A stretch of 64,000 nucleotides of DNA from Gautieria morchelliformis (GCA_015179125.1 WHVA01000059.1:62001-126000); one strand, 5' to 3'. Positions 22,020 through 33,452 are shown, numbered from the stretch's first letter. Notes: generated from the sequence alone by a model not told the origin. Numbers and translations are program-made.

Positions 22020-22360
22020 CTAACTAGGGATCAAAGTATATTATAGTTGATTTTCAGACTGAGGAGTAGGGATGCATACAAGGGGGTTTATATACAAGCG
22101 AGGGTACGAGTCAGGGGCGAGCATATTAGGGGAGGTCAGGGCGAGGTTAGGGCGAGGTAATATACGAATGATGCATGATGGAGCGGAATCAGTAACTAAG
22201 GGGATACGGGCATGGGATCAAGGTCGGATATGAGCTCTAGCTCGGGCTTGGGCTCGGGCGCAGGATAAGCATCATAAGTACTCGGGCACGAGTATCACAA
22301 GGCTTGGGCTCAGAAGAAAGGTTATACCTGTAAGTAACCGGCCAAAGGCTGGGTTCTTAC
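22020..22360 (-). repeat. Candidate 5' LTR of Gypsy-2
   Basis: On the minus strand it starts TGTAAGAACCCAGCC at 22360. The inner end is not clear to me and is set approximately. No partner LTR is present, because the 3' part of the element has been lost. Confidence 0.4.
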
Positions 22361-22362
22361 AG

Positions 22363-24922
22363 ATGGCCCTTTTGTTTTCTAACGGCCCATGCTGCTGCCT
22401 GCCCTGTCAGGCCAATCCTGTAAGCACTCATGAACCACCAGGCTCTGTTGATAAAATATCGGATGACATCCACCAGGCAAGCATTGAGAGCAGCAAATGC
22501 TGCTTTTTTGGCATCATCGAAGGTTCTCTTGGGCACTTGCCGATATCTGTACTTCACCCACCCCCAATACTTAGACAATGTGAATAAGTTGACAAATTAC
22601 CAATTGAAGTAAAAGTAAATATTACCATCTCAATGGGATTGAGTTCACAGTGGAACTTTGGGAGGAATATGCATTCATGCCCAGCCTCTTTTATGAGTGT
22701 TTCAAGCATAGACACCTGGTTTACAAAGTCATATTGCTGGCTAAGCAGTCGAGCCATGCAGCACCATTGACTCTTGAATGGACAGATAGGGGAACACTTC
22801 TTTAATATTAAACCCACATTCTGTAAGAGTCTGTTCCAGGCCTTTCTGTTGGCCATCATCAGTGGTCATTCTCTGTACTTTGCCACGGAGTTCAGGTGTG
22901 GGACTGTTGTATGGAATAATTGTATCCTTCTGATGCCGTTGCTTGCCACCATTGCTTTTATTCATTTCAAATGCCTTGAGTGCATCTGGTGGCAGTGCTG
23001 CATGTGCAGATGACTGATCAAATATAAAAAGGGCTTGACAGCCAGGGTGTGCCGCTTCGAATGTTGGAATTGCTGAAGATTTCACTTGCTCAATGAGTTG
23101 AGCACAATCCCAGTATGGATCTGCATTTTAACCAGGAAAGATGACCTTGCATGCACTGGAGGAAATGCTGCCATCATCATTGAAAGAAACCAACCATCAG
23201 TTCACCTCCTCTATGAAATCCGAGATGTGAATCAGCCGACCGTTTCCTTTTTTCTGGAGGATTTGTTCACCCTTCTGTAGCCTGACATGGTTGATTAGAT
23301 TCAAGTATAAGAATTAAATATACATACATACCAGGTAGAACCTTTGAAGTCATTTTGTTGACAGCAGCTCTTATCGTGAAACTCAGCAACGAGAAGCCTT
23401 TCACCTGGCTGAAGTTTGGGTTCAACTCACTTCAGCTCAGGCCCCTCAAATTTTAATCATCTGTTGTTCATATTTCTCCATCATTGGAGAAAAACCTCAT
23501 TCCGATACTTGACAACGTCAGCCCTCTCATGGCCATCCATATACACCCCTTTTCGCAAGATGGTGTGTGTCCACCCAAGCTTCACCAACCACCTCTGTGC
23601 AGTCCTCTCACAGAGTGGTTTCTTCAAGGTAATATTCAGGGAGGGGAGAATCTGTGAGTTGAGGGCATGGCAGAAGAGCTGAGGGGTGATTGAGCCAATG
23701 CGCTGTTCTGTAAGCCATGTTCTTGCCACAACTTTGACAGCCTCATCTTTTAATAGAGACCGTGAGTTCTTGCTGCCACCCCTGGATTCAATAGGGAGCT
23801 GCTCAAATACTTGATAATGGTGTGCAAGACCTCTGATACGGCGTGCAAAATGTTCGCTGGATCCACATTGCTTTTCATGCCACTGTGCTGCCACCTCCCT
23901 GCTTGAAGTGATCCAGCCATGACCCTTCAACTGAAGTGTGGCAAAATTATGAAGGATCATTAGCTGGTTGATGTCCTTCAGTGGCATATGTGCATGCTTT
24001 TTTTTTCAAATCATCTTTGACTTGATCTCGCAAGTCCTTCCAGCCACGAATATTCACCAATGGCCTCACCATGTCCGTAACCTCATCTTCCCATGGCTCT
24101 TCTTCTCCAGCTGTGTCCCCTTCACCTCCTTCTTCACCTCCTTCTCCAGCTGTGTCCCCTTCACCTCCTTCTTCGCCTCCTTCTCCAGCTGTGTCCCCTT
24201 CACCTCCTTCTCCACCAGCATCCCCTCCTTCTTCAGCCTCACCATTGCTGCCACTTCCATCCTCTGTGCTTCTCTCCTTTCACTTTCGAGATGTTGCAAT
24301 AGGAGTAAGGTCTTCAAAGGAAAGTGGTGGAGGAGTAAGGGACTCTTGGTGAATCTGGATAGGAGCCGTGGCAGGTGCTTCAGAGCAGTCCACAACAGGC
24401 AGGCACGTCACATAAGTATCAAGAGTTTGCTGACCCTCTAACATTGAACAATAACGACATCGAGTGTGTTCTGATTTTCTGATTTACTGCCAACATCTGG
24501 GCCTGTGACATATTGTTTGGGACGAGCTGCGCAACAAAAGGTTGGTCTATTTTTGAGTGGGGCAGAAACTTATAACTCACCTTTTTTATCCATTAATCGC
24601 TTCATCCTCTTTCTCTTCGACGCTTCTGGCATCCAATCCTCATCACTCGGATCATCTCCATTTGCCACAGCAAATTTCAGGAGTCTTGCATGAAAAACAT
24701 GCTCCTCCTCCCCCAAACCCAGCCATCCAGTGTCAGAATCCACTGACCCGTCGTCTTCGTCGCTCGATTCCTCTGATTCCCCCCAGTTTGGCCACAAACT
24801 GTCATTCTGGTGAGGTTCCCAGGCTGGGTCATCTTCCTCTGTGCTGCTGGGATAAGTAGAAAGAGCTGCTGCTGAATGAAGCAGGGACACCTGGGAGGGT
24901 GCATCCACAGGTGAGACAACAT
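22363..24922 (-). pseudogene. DDE-type transposase gene, degenerate
   Basis: Spliced gene read right to left. An acidic N-terminal exon (24570-24908, with TEEDDPAWEPHQ and SDEDWMPEASKRKRMKRLM) is followed, after an intron near 24490-24576, by an E/G-rich stretch. This contains a 39-bp repeat present about three times (24105-24215). Then comes a helix-turn-helix-like region (ILHNFATLQLKGHG, FARRIRGLAHHYQVFEQLP, CERTAQRWLVKLGWTHTILR) at 23481-23987. The catalytic part includes EFHDKSCCQQN near 23350, CQALFIFDQSSAHAALPPDA, LPKFHCELNPIEM and KYRYRQVPKRTFDDAK up to LTGQAAAWAVRKQKGHL. Several stops and frameshifts near 23290-23480 kill it; the residue after FHD is Lys where family members usually have Glu. 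This DDE family is common in Agaricomycetes (from memory). Confidence 0.75.
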
Positions 24923-25510
24923 GCTGGGCTTGGTTTCAAAGCCCAGTGATATTACACTTTTGTTTCTTGTCTCACATGCATCAAGCTGGCCAAATCATGT
25001 GAGTATGTTATGTAATATTAAAATAATTATTTTGCCTGAATCCGTCGTGGACATTTTTCTATTTCTTCAGAATAAGATTCAGCTTGAAGAAAGCTATCGA
25101 TTCCGCTATTTTCTATATTTTTAGCTATTTTTTTGGTGTCCGGCCAAATTTTGAAGGGCCAAATTTTCAAATAGCACGTTCTGAAGAATTGGCTCATGGA
25201 AACCTGCCCTTAAGGACCTAAATAGGCTTAAAAACGATATTCTAACGCGGGTGGGGTGCCCATAACCGGTTGATTTTTTTAGTGGACTTTGGTTGTCCGC
25301 GACTGTAGGGTTTCTATTCCCACGGGGGTTTCGAGGGGTTTCCAAATAGAATAATCCTGTACAGTATACTGTATATACTGTACATTCAGTATATACTGTA
25401 CATACACTGGCAGTATATACAGGCCTAGGCCAGCATATACAGTATATAATATATTCATAGAACAATATAGACTGTATATATTTTGATTGCTCACTATGTA
25501 CAGTTTTAGC
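24923..25510. other. No gene; AT-rich with short palindromes
   Basis: No credible frame. The stretch 25355-25480 consists of repeated, mutually complementary GTATATAC, TACAGTATA and TGTACA words, which can form cruciforms. No transposon ends were recognised. Confidence 0.5.
25355..25480. repeat. Palindromic AT-rich repeat cluster
   Basis: Many overlapping inverted words such as CAGTATACTG, CTGTATATACTG and CAGTATATACTG occur over about 125 bp. It resembles an expanded TA-rich microsatellite with interspersed CAG/CTG. No function can be inferred. Confidence 0.6.
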
Positions 25511-26012
25511 GCCGTAACCGCTTTTCCTGATGAAGGAGTGGAGGCTGATCGAGAAGAACAAGATGGACATCTCGGAGGCAGCGATTATGAACACGTCGGC
25601 TAGGCTGAAGGTAGTCCACAGTTACGTTGGGACTTGGGTCCCTGCTGCCTCGATCTCTGGGGTGACGGCAGAAGGTGGAGGGCCCTTATGTAACCTTCTG
25701 CCGTTACTCCAGAGACAGAGACCAGACCTTTATGACACCGGCGCTCTCGACCGGCACATGACGAAATGTGGAGAGTACGCAACCTCGAAGAGTGCAAAGG
25801 ATGGCCAGATCTCGGTACCAGCCTCGCAGTCAGCCAGGAGGTTGGCATAATCCAGGATACAGCTGGGACAGTACACTCGGGCCAATTCGGGGACGAGCTT
25901 TAGGCGGTGGTGTGGACGTTTCAGCACAGGGTAGGAGTTTATAGCAGTGTACATCGCAGGTTAAGTGCCGTAGCGTACCGTAGCGAAGATTCAGAATCAT
26001 GAGTCACGATCG
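25511..26012. repeat. Duplicated cysteine/histidine-rich segment, copy 2
   Basis: Copy of 8078-8565. The plus strand gives KEWRLIEKNKMDISEAAIMN, then after a plausible GT..AG intron (about 25611-25711) RQRPDLYDTGALDRHMTKCG and a stop after SARRLA. The minus strand gives LARVYCPSCILDYANLLADC, also conserved. It lacks the 12 nt present at about 8449 in copy 1 and has 13 nt more near 25740. Coding strand undecided; no family recognised. Confidence 0.45.
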
Positions 26013-26280
26013 CACACGCGATGGTGAAAGGAAGCGGTATCAGATACATTACTAACCCCGATTCCTTTTAGACACTGACCGAGGACAGGAATAGAACAGG
26101 AAATTAGTATAAAAGCCCCACAAACATTCATGTATATTCAGCTTAAGTTTCTATCCCCCCGATATATGTTGATCTCGACTGGTCTTCTCAAGTGCCCAAA
26201 CTACTCTTAAGCCAGTCCTATCGACTACTTACAGTAAAGCTCCGACTTATACTTCGTTACATTTTTTATCTTCTCACGTC

Positions 26281-26985
26281 ATGGGGTTTCTATTAGATCT
26301 ACCTGTACTCCGCCCCGCAATCTCCCATACTCGCTACGAGTCCACGCGAGTTGGTGAGGACAAGAGCTTTTTGGATGGTAGCGTTGTCTTCTGGCGTGCA
26401 TGAGCCAAAATCCGAATACTCAATGATTGTCACTGGTATGTTCCGATACACCGAGACGAGTACCGAATATCGCGGCTGCGACAAGTGAATGGTCTAGTAG
26501 ACCATTCATTTGTCGCAGCCGCGATATTCGGTACCGACACAGCGCGTGGCGATCACGGCAATGCTTCGGTCCCCGTGCCTGTCTCCAATAGTACGGAGAG
26601 CGCCGAGCAGCAATCTTTGGAAGAGCGACCAGTCACCCCAAGCTGAGACGATGACGTCGAGATACTTGCGCTGGGAAGGCGTCATGGATTCCTTGTAGGG
26701 ATCGGGCTGCCTAGATATTTGTCTGCCAGGAAACCACCGCACTAGGATTTAGTACCCGATAGAGAGGTATCGGAACATACAAATGATAATCATCGACCAG
26801 AAGACAACGCTACCATCCAAAAATTCCTTGTCCTCACTAACTCCATAGTCGCTACGATACGAGTCCACGCGAGTTTAGTACCTCGCGTGGACTCGTAGAG
26901 AGTATGGGAGATTGCGGGGCGGAGTACAGGTAGATCTATAACTGTCATGGGGTTTCTATTAGATCTAATAGAAACCCCACGACAG
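26281..26985. repeat. Nested foldback (inverted-repeat) structure
   Basis: The outer arms 26281-26400 and about 26799-26960 are inverted copies of each other in two blocks: ATGGTAGCGTTGTCTTCTGG with its complement, and the stretch containing CTCCGCCCCGCAATCTCCCA with its complement. Inside are smaller near-perfect palindromes at 26461-26535 (arms of ~36 bp around TGAATGGTCTA), 26865-26900 (ACGAGTCCACGCGAG arms) and 26943-26985 (GGGGTTTCTATTAGATCT arms). Confidence 0.8.
26299..26742 (-). pseudogene. Aldo/keto reductase C-terminal fragment
   Basis: Minus-strand frames 26506-26742 and 26299-26484 encode ESMTPSQRKYLDVIVSAWGD, then LLGALRTIGDRHGDRSIAVIATR, and finally EDNATIQKALVLTNSRGL with the end MGDCGAEYR. 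These match my knowledge of the C-terminal part of fungal NADPH-dependent aldo/keto reductases (the DRHG...ATR stretch and the G-DCG-EYR ending). The N-terminal TIM-barrel strands and catalytic residues are absent. A palindrome (26461-26535) replaces the segment normally found between the two parts, so the gene is broken. Confidence 0.6.
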
Positions 26986-27218
26986 TTCCGCTACGCCGGA
27001 GACTCCTGAACGTGCGGGTCGCGCATCATCAGCTTGGTCCGATTACGACGGCTCGGAAGACCTCTATGGCGAGATTCCTGACTCGTGGATGACATGCCCG
27101 CCTGGTAAGTTCAGGCGTGTGCACAGGCCCTCACCGACGCTATTAGCTCAGGAGAATGACCCGTATCATCAGTTTATGCTCGGTATTCTGGACAACATGG
27201 ATTCTGAATCTTTGACAT
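26986..27218 (+). CDS. Coding-like open frame, unknown
   Basis: A plus frame runs ATPETPERAGRASSAWSDYD, then GEIPDSWMTCPPGKFRRVHR and on to a stop after DNMDSESLT. It has no Met at its beginning, so it would be a downstream exon or a truncated 3' end. It starts right at the edge of the foldback structure. No family recognised. Confidence 0.25.
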
Positions 27219-28125
27219 GATAAAGGACTGCGCACGTCGTGTGTCTCAATACGACAAGAAGAATAACATAACAACGTCCGAACTGACCTTACCTTGCACG
27301 TCACAAACAACTGAGTCTTCGGCTCAGTCTACACCCAGGTTGACTGCTGCAGAAAACCAGAAATGGAGGGCACATGACCTGACCTCCCATCAGACTGTGT
27401 CAATGGTAAACGCCCTGGCCAATAGATCTAACGCTGACAAGCTACTCGCTCAACGGAGCTGACGCCAATGTTTCTCCGCACAGTACTCAAAATAATCATC
27501 GCACTAAAATGGGAAGTGTTCTGCCAGGAGTTTATCAACTCAGGCAGATGAAGCCAGGAATCAGGGCACCAACAACGACGGCTCCATACCTGCTCTTGGA
27601 CCGTGCCACGGACCAGAAAGGGGTGTAGCGTGAAGATGAGAATGACGAAGAAGAATTCGTGGAGAGGCGTTGGCGTGGAGAAGGGCGCGCAGGGCGCGAG
27701 TCGGAAACAAAGGTGGAGTGAAGAGGATTTGAGTTGCACGCGCATTCAAACATTGTAAAATAAGTGACATCATTTTGATCGACTCGAAGCAGTTTGTGGA
27801 TGAATTTGGTCCGTAGGATTCAACCCAACAGCCACCAAGCAGGGAGACAAAAGAAGGAAGGCAGTGTCTGCCAACATCTGCACATGATGGGAGTGCCAAC
27901 CCTTTGTCATAAGTGAATCTGTTAGTTTGTTGGTCCAGTTTATTTTGAGAACAACAGAGAGCCAATTTTGGTTGGCTTGTAAGGTGGCGGTGTCTGAAAG
28001 AGTCTTGGGTGGGAAAGGCAGAATGATCGAGAGACGACTTGCCTCCACCATTACCAAAAGAACCTTCTTGTAGCGTAGGTTGCCATTGCTGCAAATGCGA
28101 TGAAGTGCAGAAGTAGTGGGCACAG
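27219..28125 (-). other. Unassigned; possible 3' part of a host gene cut by Copia-B
   Basis: Two overlapping minus frames (27561-28094 and 27770-28123) are open up to the Copia-B insertion point. One contains YKKVLLVMVEASRLSIILPF, which looks protein-like. The other side of the insertion (39326-39553) carries an open minus-strand frame. I cannot assign a family or decide the frame. Confidence 0.25.
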
Positions 28126-28130
28126 AGAGG
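28126..28130 (+). repeat. Target-site duplication of Copia-B (left)
   Basis: AGAGG here is repeated at 39321-39325. Confidence 0.8.
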
Positions 28131-28435
28131 TGTGGAGGTTATGCGCAGTAGTCTAGATATAGAAGCTCAGTGAACGAGGTAGTTCACTGAGTATGTATTA
28201 GTACTCTACCTAGATATAGAAGCTATCAACAGAGTGAGTGGCTTTATATCTAGACGTCGATAGAAAAGGATACGCACCTCAGTGAACGAGGTAGTTCACT
28301 GAGGTGCCGCTAACTATGGTTCTGCACTATATACGGCCTCGGGCATATGCCCGAGGCTACTGACATGAGACAACACCCTGACCGGTCTCCCCTCCACCCT
28401 GACTGCGTTCTAGCTTATCCCCGATAACCCCAACA
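28131..28435 (-). repeat. 3' LTR of Copia-B (305 bp)
   Basis: Runs from TGTGGAGGTTATGCGC to GATAACCCCAACA on plus (TG...CA). On the element strand it follows the purine tract AAGGGGGAG. Two copies of a hairpin CTCAGTGAAC-GAGGTA-GTTCACTGAG lie within it (around 28170 and 28280). Confidence 0.85.
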
Positions 28436-28442
28436 CTCCCCC

Positions 28443-28868
28443 TTAAGCGGAACGCATCCCTACCAGCGAGTTCAGGTACTCCACCTTGTGCCGGGCTATG
28501 GGTTTGGTGAACATGTCCGCCGCCATGTCAGCGGTAGGGACGTAGTCGACCTGTATGAGCTTCCTGTGAACGGCGTCCCGTATGAAGTGGTAGCGAATAT
28601 CGATATGTTTGGTACGAGGGTGGTAGGCGTCATTCTTCGTGATAGAAATAGCAGAGATATTGTCTAAGTGAATGGTGACGGGATCCTTGAGTGGTCGCGC
28701 GATTTCCGCGATAAAGGTCCTAATCCAGAGAGCCTCCTTCGCAGTGTGCGTCGCCGCGATGTACCCAGCCTCCGTCGTCGAAAGTGCGACGATAGGCTGC
28801 TTCTTCGAGGTCCAGGAGACTGCTCCTCCATCAATCGTGAATACGTAACCAGAAATAGAGTGTCTGTG
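28443..28868 (-). pseudogene. Copia-B RNase H, C-terminal part
   Basis: Continues the RNase H interrupted at 35272: SISGYVFTIDGGAVSWTSKK, VALSTTEAGYIAATHTAKEA, HLDNISAISITKNDAYHPRT, HIDIRYHFIRDAV and MAADMFTKPIARHKVEYL, ending in TAA just before the polypurine tract. The usual AEY triplet is AGY here. The frame is otherwise open. Confidence 0.85.
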
Positions 28869-28873
28869 TTCCT
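28861..28873 (+). repeat. Target-site duplication of non-LTR 2 (left)
   Basis: TGTCTGTGTTCCT is repeated at 35272-35284. It lies within the Copia-B RNase H reading frame. Confidence 0.85.
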
Positions 28874-29436
28874 TTTTTTTCTTTTTTTTTTTTTTTTTTT
28901 TTTTTTTTTCATGTCATTTTATTCGACCGCAGGTAAACCTATGATGGTCGCTGAGCACATTGTACCTATAAAAGGGCGGGCCTTCCTCCTCGCTCCCTGA
29001 GGCTCCCGCCCGCTGCATTCTCGAGTGGGCGGTGGCACCGGCGACGAACCTTCTCCCCCGCCGGCCCGACTCCCTCGGAGTCGTTTACCGCCCCCCTCTG
29101 TTGTGAGACAAGGTACTCCCACTCTCCGCTTGGTTATTTCGACCCATGCTATTGGTCTGTCATGCTAAGTGCTCGGCCGCCGAAGCGGGCCTGCACGACA
29201 TGTGGGAGCGCCGCAGCCATAAGAATAAGAGAGAAAAGGTCCGGTGTATGTTGCTGCTGTTGCCTTGACATTCGATCCCGATCCTGATCCCGCATTCCTT
29301 GCTACGTCGAGTCTTATCACGTCGTCGCTCGAGCTGGGTGAGTTGGTGTATCGGCAGGTGTGGTGCTGTCTTGTTGTCCTTGCTGGTCGTGACCGTGATC
29401 GTGGCCGCCGGTCCTGTCTGTGTGTGTGTGACCTCA

Positions 29437-30819
29437 TCACTTGATAGGCATGCGAGGGGTAACATCACCGAAAGTGCCCTCCAGCCGCTTTGTCTCTGCC
29501 ACGTATGATAGGAGTGCTGTTAATCCCTTGGTGCTCCCTAGGAGCACCTTCGCCGACTTGGATCTGCGTCCCAATTTTTGACGAAGTTTGTGCCTGGCAT
29601 GCTCATGAGTGCGGCAGTCGAACAGGAAGTGATGCACATTTTCTTCGGCCGATGTGCACGCCGGGCATAGAGGCGACACAGCCCTCTTGATCCTGTGGAG
29701 GTGGCTGTTGAGGGGGATGTGACTCGTCCGCAGTTGCATTATCAGGCTTGTTTGAGCCCGGGTGAAGCCAGTTACCAATTCGTAGTAGCTCTTGGAAGGG
29801 AGACCCCCATCTATCTTTTCCATCCTGGCAAAGCGAGGCGAAGCCATCCACTGCCTTCGCCATTCCTGTCTCTGATCTGCGTGAAAGCACTGTCGTGCAG
29901 CAGCAACACTGCGTGGCAACTGTTCTGATGTTAGGAAGGCTGGGAGCTCACTTTGCAGGCTGCTTTCCCCTTTGGCCGCTCTTCTCGCTTCTGTGTCCGC
30001 CGCTTCGTTCCCTTCCACATCGTCGTGTCCAGAGATCCACATTATCTTGAGCTTGACTCTGCACCTTCTCGTTGGCCTAGCCACCCTGTTAGCCATGTCG
30101 TTGGCGCGCTCTAAGATGTGTTGGGCCGGCCTGGACCGTACGTGGCTGATAGATTGTATGATGGCCTGGTTGTCCAGCAGGACCGTCGCCTCCTTGACCC
30201 CTTTCTCCCTTGACAGGAGTTCCAGGGCCAGCACAACGCCAATCGCTTCTGCCTCGTATGTCGTATGGTCAGCTAGCGAGCCCAAGTGATATCTCACCGC
30301 TCTGGCCCTCTTTCCTCCCTTGTATAGGACCGCTGCGGCTCCTGCTCCCTGCTCTAGACCGGACCCATCTGTGTAGACCTTGGCATCCGCAGCGTCGTTC
30401 GTGTCGTCCTCCTTGGACTCCTCCCTGGTGGGTGCGATCTCTGTGGTAAACAGCTGGGCTGTCTCGGGCGGCTTCAGGGCCGGCTTGATCTTCTCGTAGG
30501 TGTCCGGTGTGAGGTGGAAGGCGTGGAGAAGCCGGTGCAGTGAGGGGTGTCGTTTGACAAGGCGCCTGGCACACGTGCGCGTCAGCCGGTGTAGCGGGTG
30601 GGTCTTCGGTAGGGTGATGAGTCGGAGGGCCGCCCGGTAGCACACTTCTCGCATCAGCAGTTCGACGGGCAGGATATTGGCATGGGCTTCTAGGACATCC
30701 GTTGCTGTGGTCCTCATTGCGCCAGTAATTGCCATAGTAGCTATCCTCTGTACCGAGGTTAGTTTTCTCGCCACTCCTACTGACCCTTTGGCCTTTTTTC
30801 CGCCCTCCTGTCTCCTCAC
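29437..30819 (-). pseudogene. Non-LTR 2 RNase H and C-terminal zinc finger
   Basis: Contains the RNase H motifs AKVYTDGSGLEQGAGAAAVL, YEAEAIGVVLALELL, VLLDNQAIIQSI and MWISGHDDVEGNEAADTEAR, and the downstream knuckle CPACTSAEENVHHFLFDC. It is out of frame with the RT by one base near 30825, where the RT frame ends AADVGSPR instead of continuing to the VRRQEGGKKAKGS stretch. Confidence 0.85.
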
Positions 30820-32411
30820 CGGGGTGAACCAACGTCTGCGGCATATGTAAACTTGGGGATGGCTACTGCTCGGTACAACTGTCTCATGAGATCAGCGCGC
30901 ACCCCTGTCGACGGCTTAGACAGCCTGTGGAAAAGTAGGGTCCACTTAACGGCTTTAGCCACAGCTTTCTCCACTTGTATATTCCATCTCAGCTCCTCGT
31001 CCAGGAAAACGCCTAGGAACTTGTGGGCCTTCGCCGGCTCGATTTCCGTGTCTTCATAGAGGAAGCTGGGCCTTGCCAGCGGCCTTGTCTTCCCTGCGCG
31101 TGCTGGATCCGGTACCCTCTTCCTCGAGAAGCAGACCACCGCGAACTTCGTCTTCTCAAATCTCGAGTTGTGGGTGATTTTCCACTCCTTCACACCCCCT
31201 GGATTCAATAGCATCTCCCTGAGGCTGTCGTAGGCCTCCTCGTAGGTGTCCCCTTCCGCGTATAGATTTGTGTCGTCCACGAAGGCAACCACGGCCTGTC
31301 CTTTCCTGTCTGGAATGTCCAGGAGGTCAGCATTGTAGTACAGATAGAGTATCATAGATAACGGGTCCCCCTGCCCTATGCCATTATCTATCTCCACCCA
31401 GTCAGATGTGTAGTCATCAAATCGTAGCTTCGTGCGCCTGTTTGCCAGCATCCTTTCTACGAATAGGACATACTCTTCCGGGATCCGCCGCTTGCGCATG
31501 TTATGCAGGAGCCTGTCCGTGACTGCGTTTGGGAAAGCACCCTCTATATCCAGGAACAGCATCACCGCTACCTTTTTCCATCGCCAGGCCCCTTTGATTC
31601 TGTTGACTACCAGGTGCAGGGAGTCTGTCGTGGTTCGCCCAGGCCTCCCCCCGAAGTGGTTCGCGGGTAGTAGACGGTGTTTCTCTGTGATGTACACCAG
31701 GTCTTCTGACACTATTGCTGTCAACAGTTTGCCAATGGTGTTGAGGAGCGCTATTGGTCGGTAGGCCTTAGGCATGTCGTAGCTGGCCTTGCCTGGCTTC
31801 CGGAGGACGATCGTAATCCATGTCCTCCAGTTATCGCTGTATGTTTGCAGCACGAAAGTGGCACGGAAGATGTAGAGAAGGTACTCAGCGATCAGGTCCA
31901 CCGACTCCTTCAATACAACATTTGGGATGCCATCATCGCCTGGGGCCTTGTAGGGCTTAAGCCTGGCTATTTGCCTCCTGATCTGCTCCTCATGCAACTG
32001 AAATCCGCATGCGACCCTTTTCGGGTAACGGTAGTGTGGCGGGACCTGCGTCTCCTGGGGTTTCAGCGGGAAGGTGTCGGCCAGGAGCTTGCTCTTTTCC
32101 ATGTTTGTCTCGGCCGACCACTCCGCCCCGTCCATGCTGCTGCCTCTCAGTGTTGGCACCCTGGACTTTCCGTCGTCCGACGCAGGGTTGGATAGGTACC
32201 TGTTCGCTGACCATAGCATGTGATCGTTGATGTCCTCCAGGTAGTCCGCCCAATGCTGTGCCTTGGCTCTTTTTATCGCCTCTCCGTATTCGACACTGAT
32301 TCTGCGATGTTCCTGGTGGGAGGGGTGGTCATCAATCGCGCGATGGCGGTATGATTCATTATTAATTTTGTTCTTATCCTTCTTAAGTGCTGTGAGCTCC
32401 CTTTCCACCAC
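30816..32411 (-). pseudogene. Non-LTR 2 reverse transcriptase
   Basis: Full RT domain of 531 codons. Motifs: LKPYKAPGDDGIPNVVLKES, YRPIALLNTIGKLLTAIV, HFGGRPGRTTTDSLH, VMLFLDIEGAFPNA, GIGQGDPLSMILY, the catalytic VVAFVDDTNLYAEG, and SFLYEDTEIEPAKAHKFLGV. The core is complete, so only the frameshifts at its two ends prevent a continuous ORF2. Confidence 0.85.
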
Positions 32412-33388
32412 CGGCGCGAGTGCGGCACCGGTTTGGATAGCGGTACGACGTCGCTAATTGTTTCCTGGATGGCAGATGTCAGCGCGCTGACAGCCTTGTT
32501 GAACTCATCTATCGTGTCCAACTCCTTCGGTCCTGGCACTACCTCAAGCTGTTCCGCCAGTCTCTCCCTGAACAGCTCCCAGTCGACCATTTTGAAGTTC
32601 CGGAATGGGGTCGGCGGGTTGTGCGTCACCTCTAGGTCTAGCACCGTGAGTATTGGCACATGGTCCGTACCCGGCCCCCTCATCCCGGGGCTCGTGTCGC
32701 ACGTGATAACTGTTTCGGCCACATTGTCAGTGCAGAACACGTTATCTACCCGCGTCCAGTTCTTAGTGGCCATTGACTGAAGGGTTGGTGTCCGTTTTGG
32801 TAGTGTCATTACCATGTTGTAGTCTGCTATTAACGATATGAGTTCCTCTGCGTCCCTGGTCGCTGCCGCCGTGAACAGGTGGTGGTTCCGCTCCTCATCC
32901 CACATTGCATGATGCCTGTTGAAGTCGCCGCACCATAACATGGAGTCGGTTTCCAGTTGGATGAGGTTATGGCATTCCTTGTTGATGAAACGGTCGATCG
33001 TCTTGAGAGTGTCGGAATGGTCGCAGTCGTTGTATATATTGAAGATGGTGATTTTGCCTTGGGAGTGTCGAATCTGGATCACGGTAACGTCGTTCGTGCC
33101 CTCAAAGGAAACCGGGGACCACAGGTTGGTGTCCAGGCTAGCGTTGACTAGAATGACTGATCTTTTTACGGAGCCATCAGCGAGGTGAGAAGTGGGATAG
33201 GTTACGCGCCAATTGTGATTTGCCCTGGTATTGCCCAGAGTGTCGATATAAGGTTCTTGCAATAGTATGATGTCCCATTCCCTGTGTAGTGCCGAGTTGA
33301 TGAGGTCGTAGTGCGCCTGATCGGACTTGTTGAGATTTTGTTGGTAGACCCTCAGTCTCTTTGGCATGGGCTCTGTGGTGTAAGACAT
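32273..33388 (-). pseudogene. Non-LTR 2 endonuclease domain (ORF2 start)
   Basis: Begins MSYTTEPMPKRLRVYQQNLN. EEP-type endonuclease motifs are LLQEPYIDTLGN, MLWCGDFNRHHAMWDEERN and GTDHVPILTVLD. It runs to HSRRWW, after which a one-base shift at about 32405 moves the correct frame to the overlapping RT frame (RELTALKKDKNK). Confidence 0.85.
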
Positions 33389-33452
33389 CAGGTTCGGCCC
33401 ATCGAGCGCAGCCCGTTATCACTGTTCGCATCTCCCCATCCGACATTGGGAC

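Larger units (their letters stand above)
19371..22360 (-). mobile_element. Gypsy-2: Ty3-type gag-protease remnant
   Basis: Minus-strand Ty3/gypsy element reduced to its 5' part. A probable LTR start TGTAAGAACCCAGCC lies at 22360, directly next to the DDE transposase gene. Gag and protease follow, and the element stops at the junction with the Copia fragment at about 19370; no RT, RNase H or integrase remains. Gag is split by a solo LTR (20643-21381). Confidence 0.75.

Noticed and set aside
24105..24215. Microsatellite-like CCTCCTTCTTCACC repeat as an independent element
   Set aside because: It lies in frame within the acidic linker of the DDE transposase and is best explained as an internal coding repeat.
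25121..25594. 157-aa minus frame over the AT-rich palindromes
   Set aside because: Much of its sequence is translation of the TA-rich repeat and it shows no domain.
27561..28094. 177-aa minus frame as a stand-alone gene
   Set aside because: It overlaps another open frame, has no recognisable domain and abuts a transposon junction, so it is listed only as unassigned sequence.
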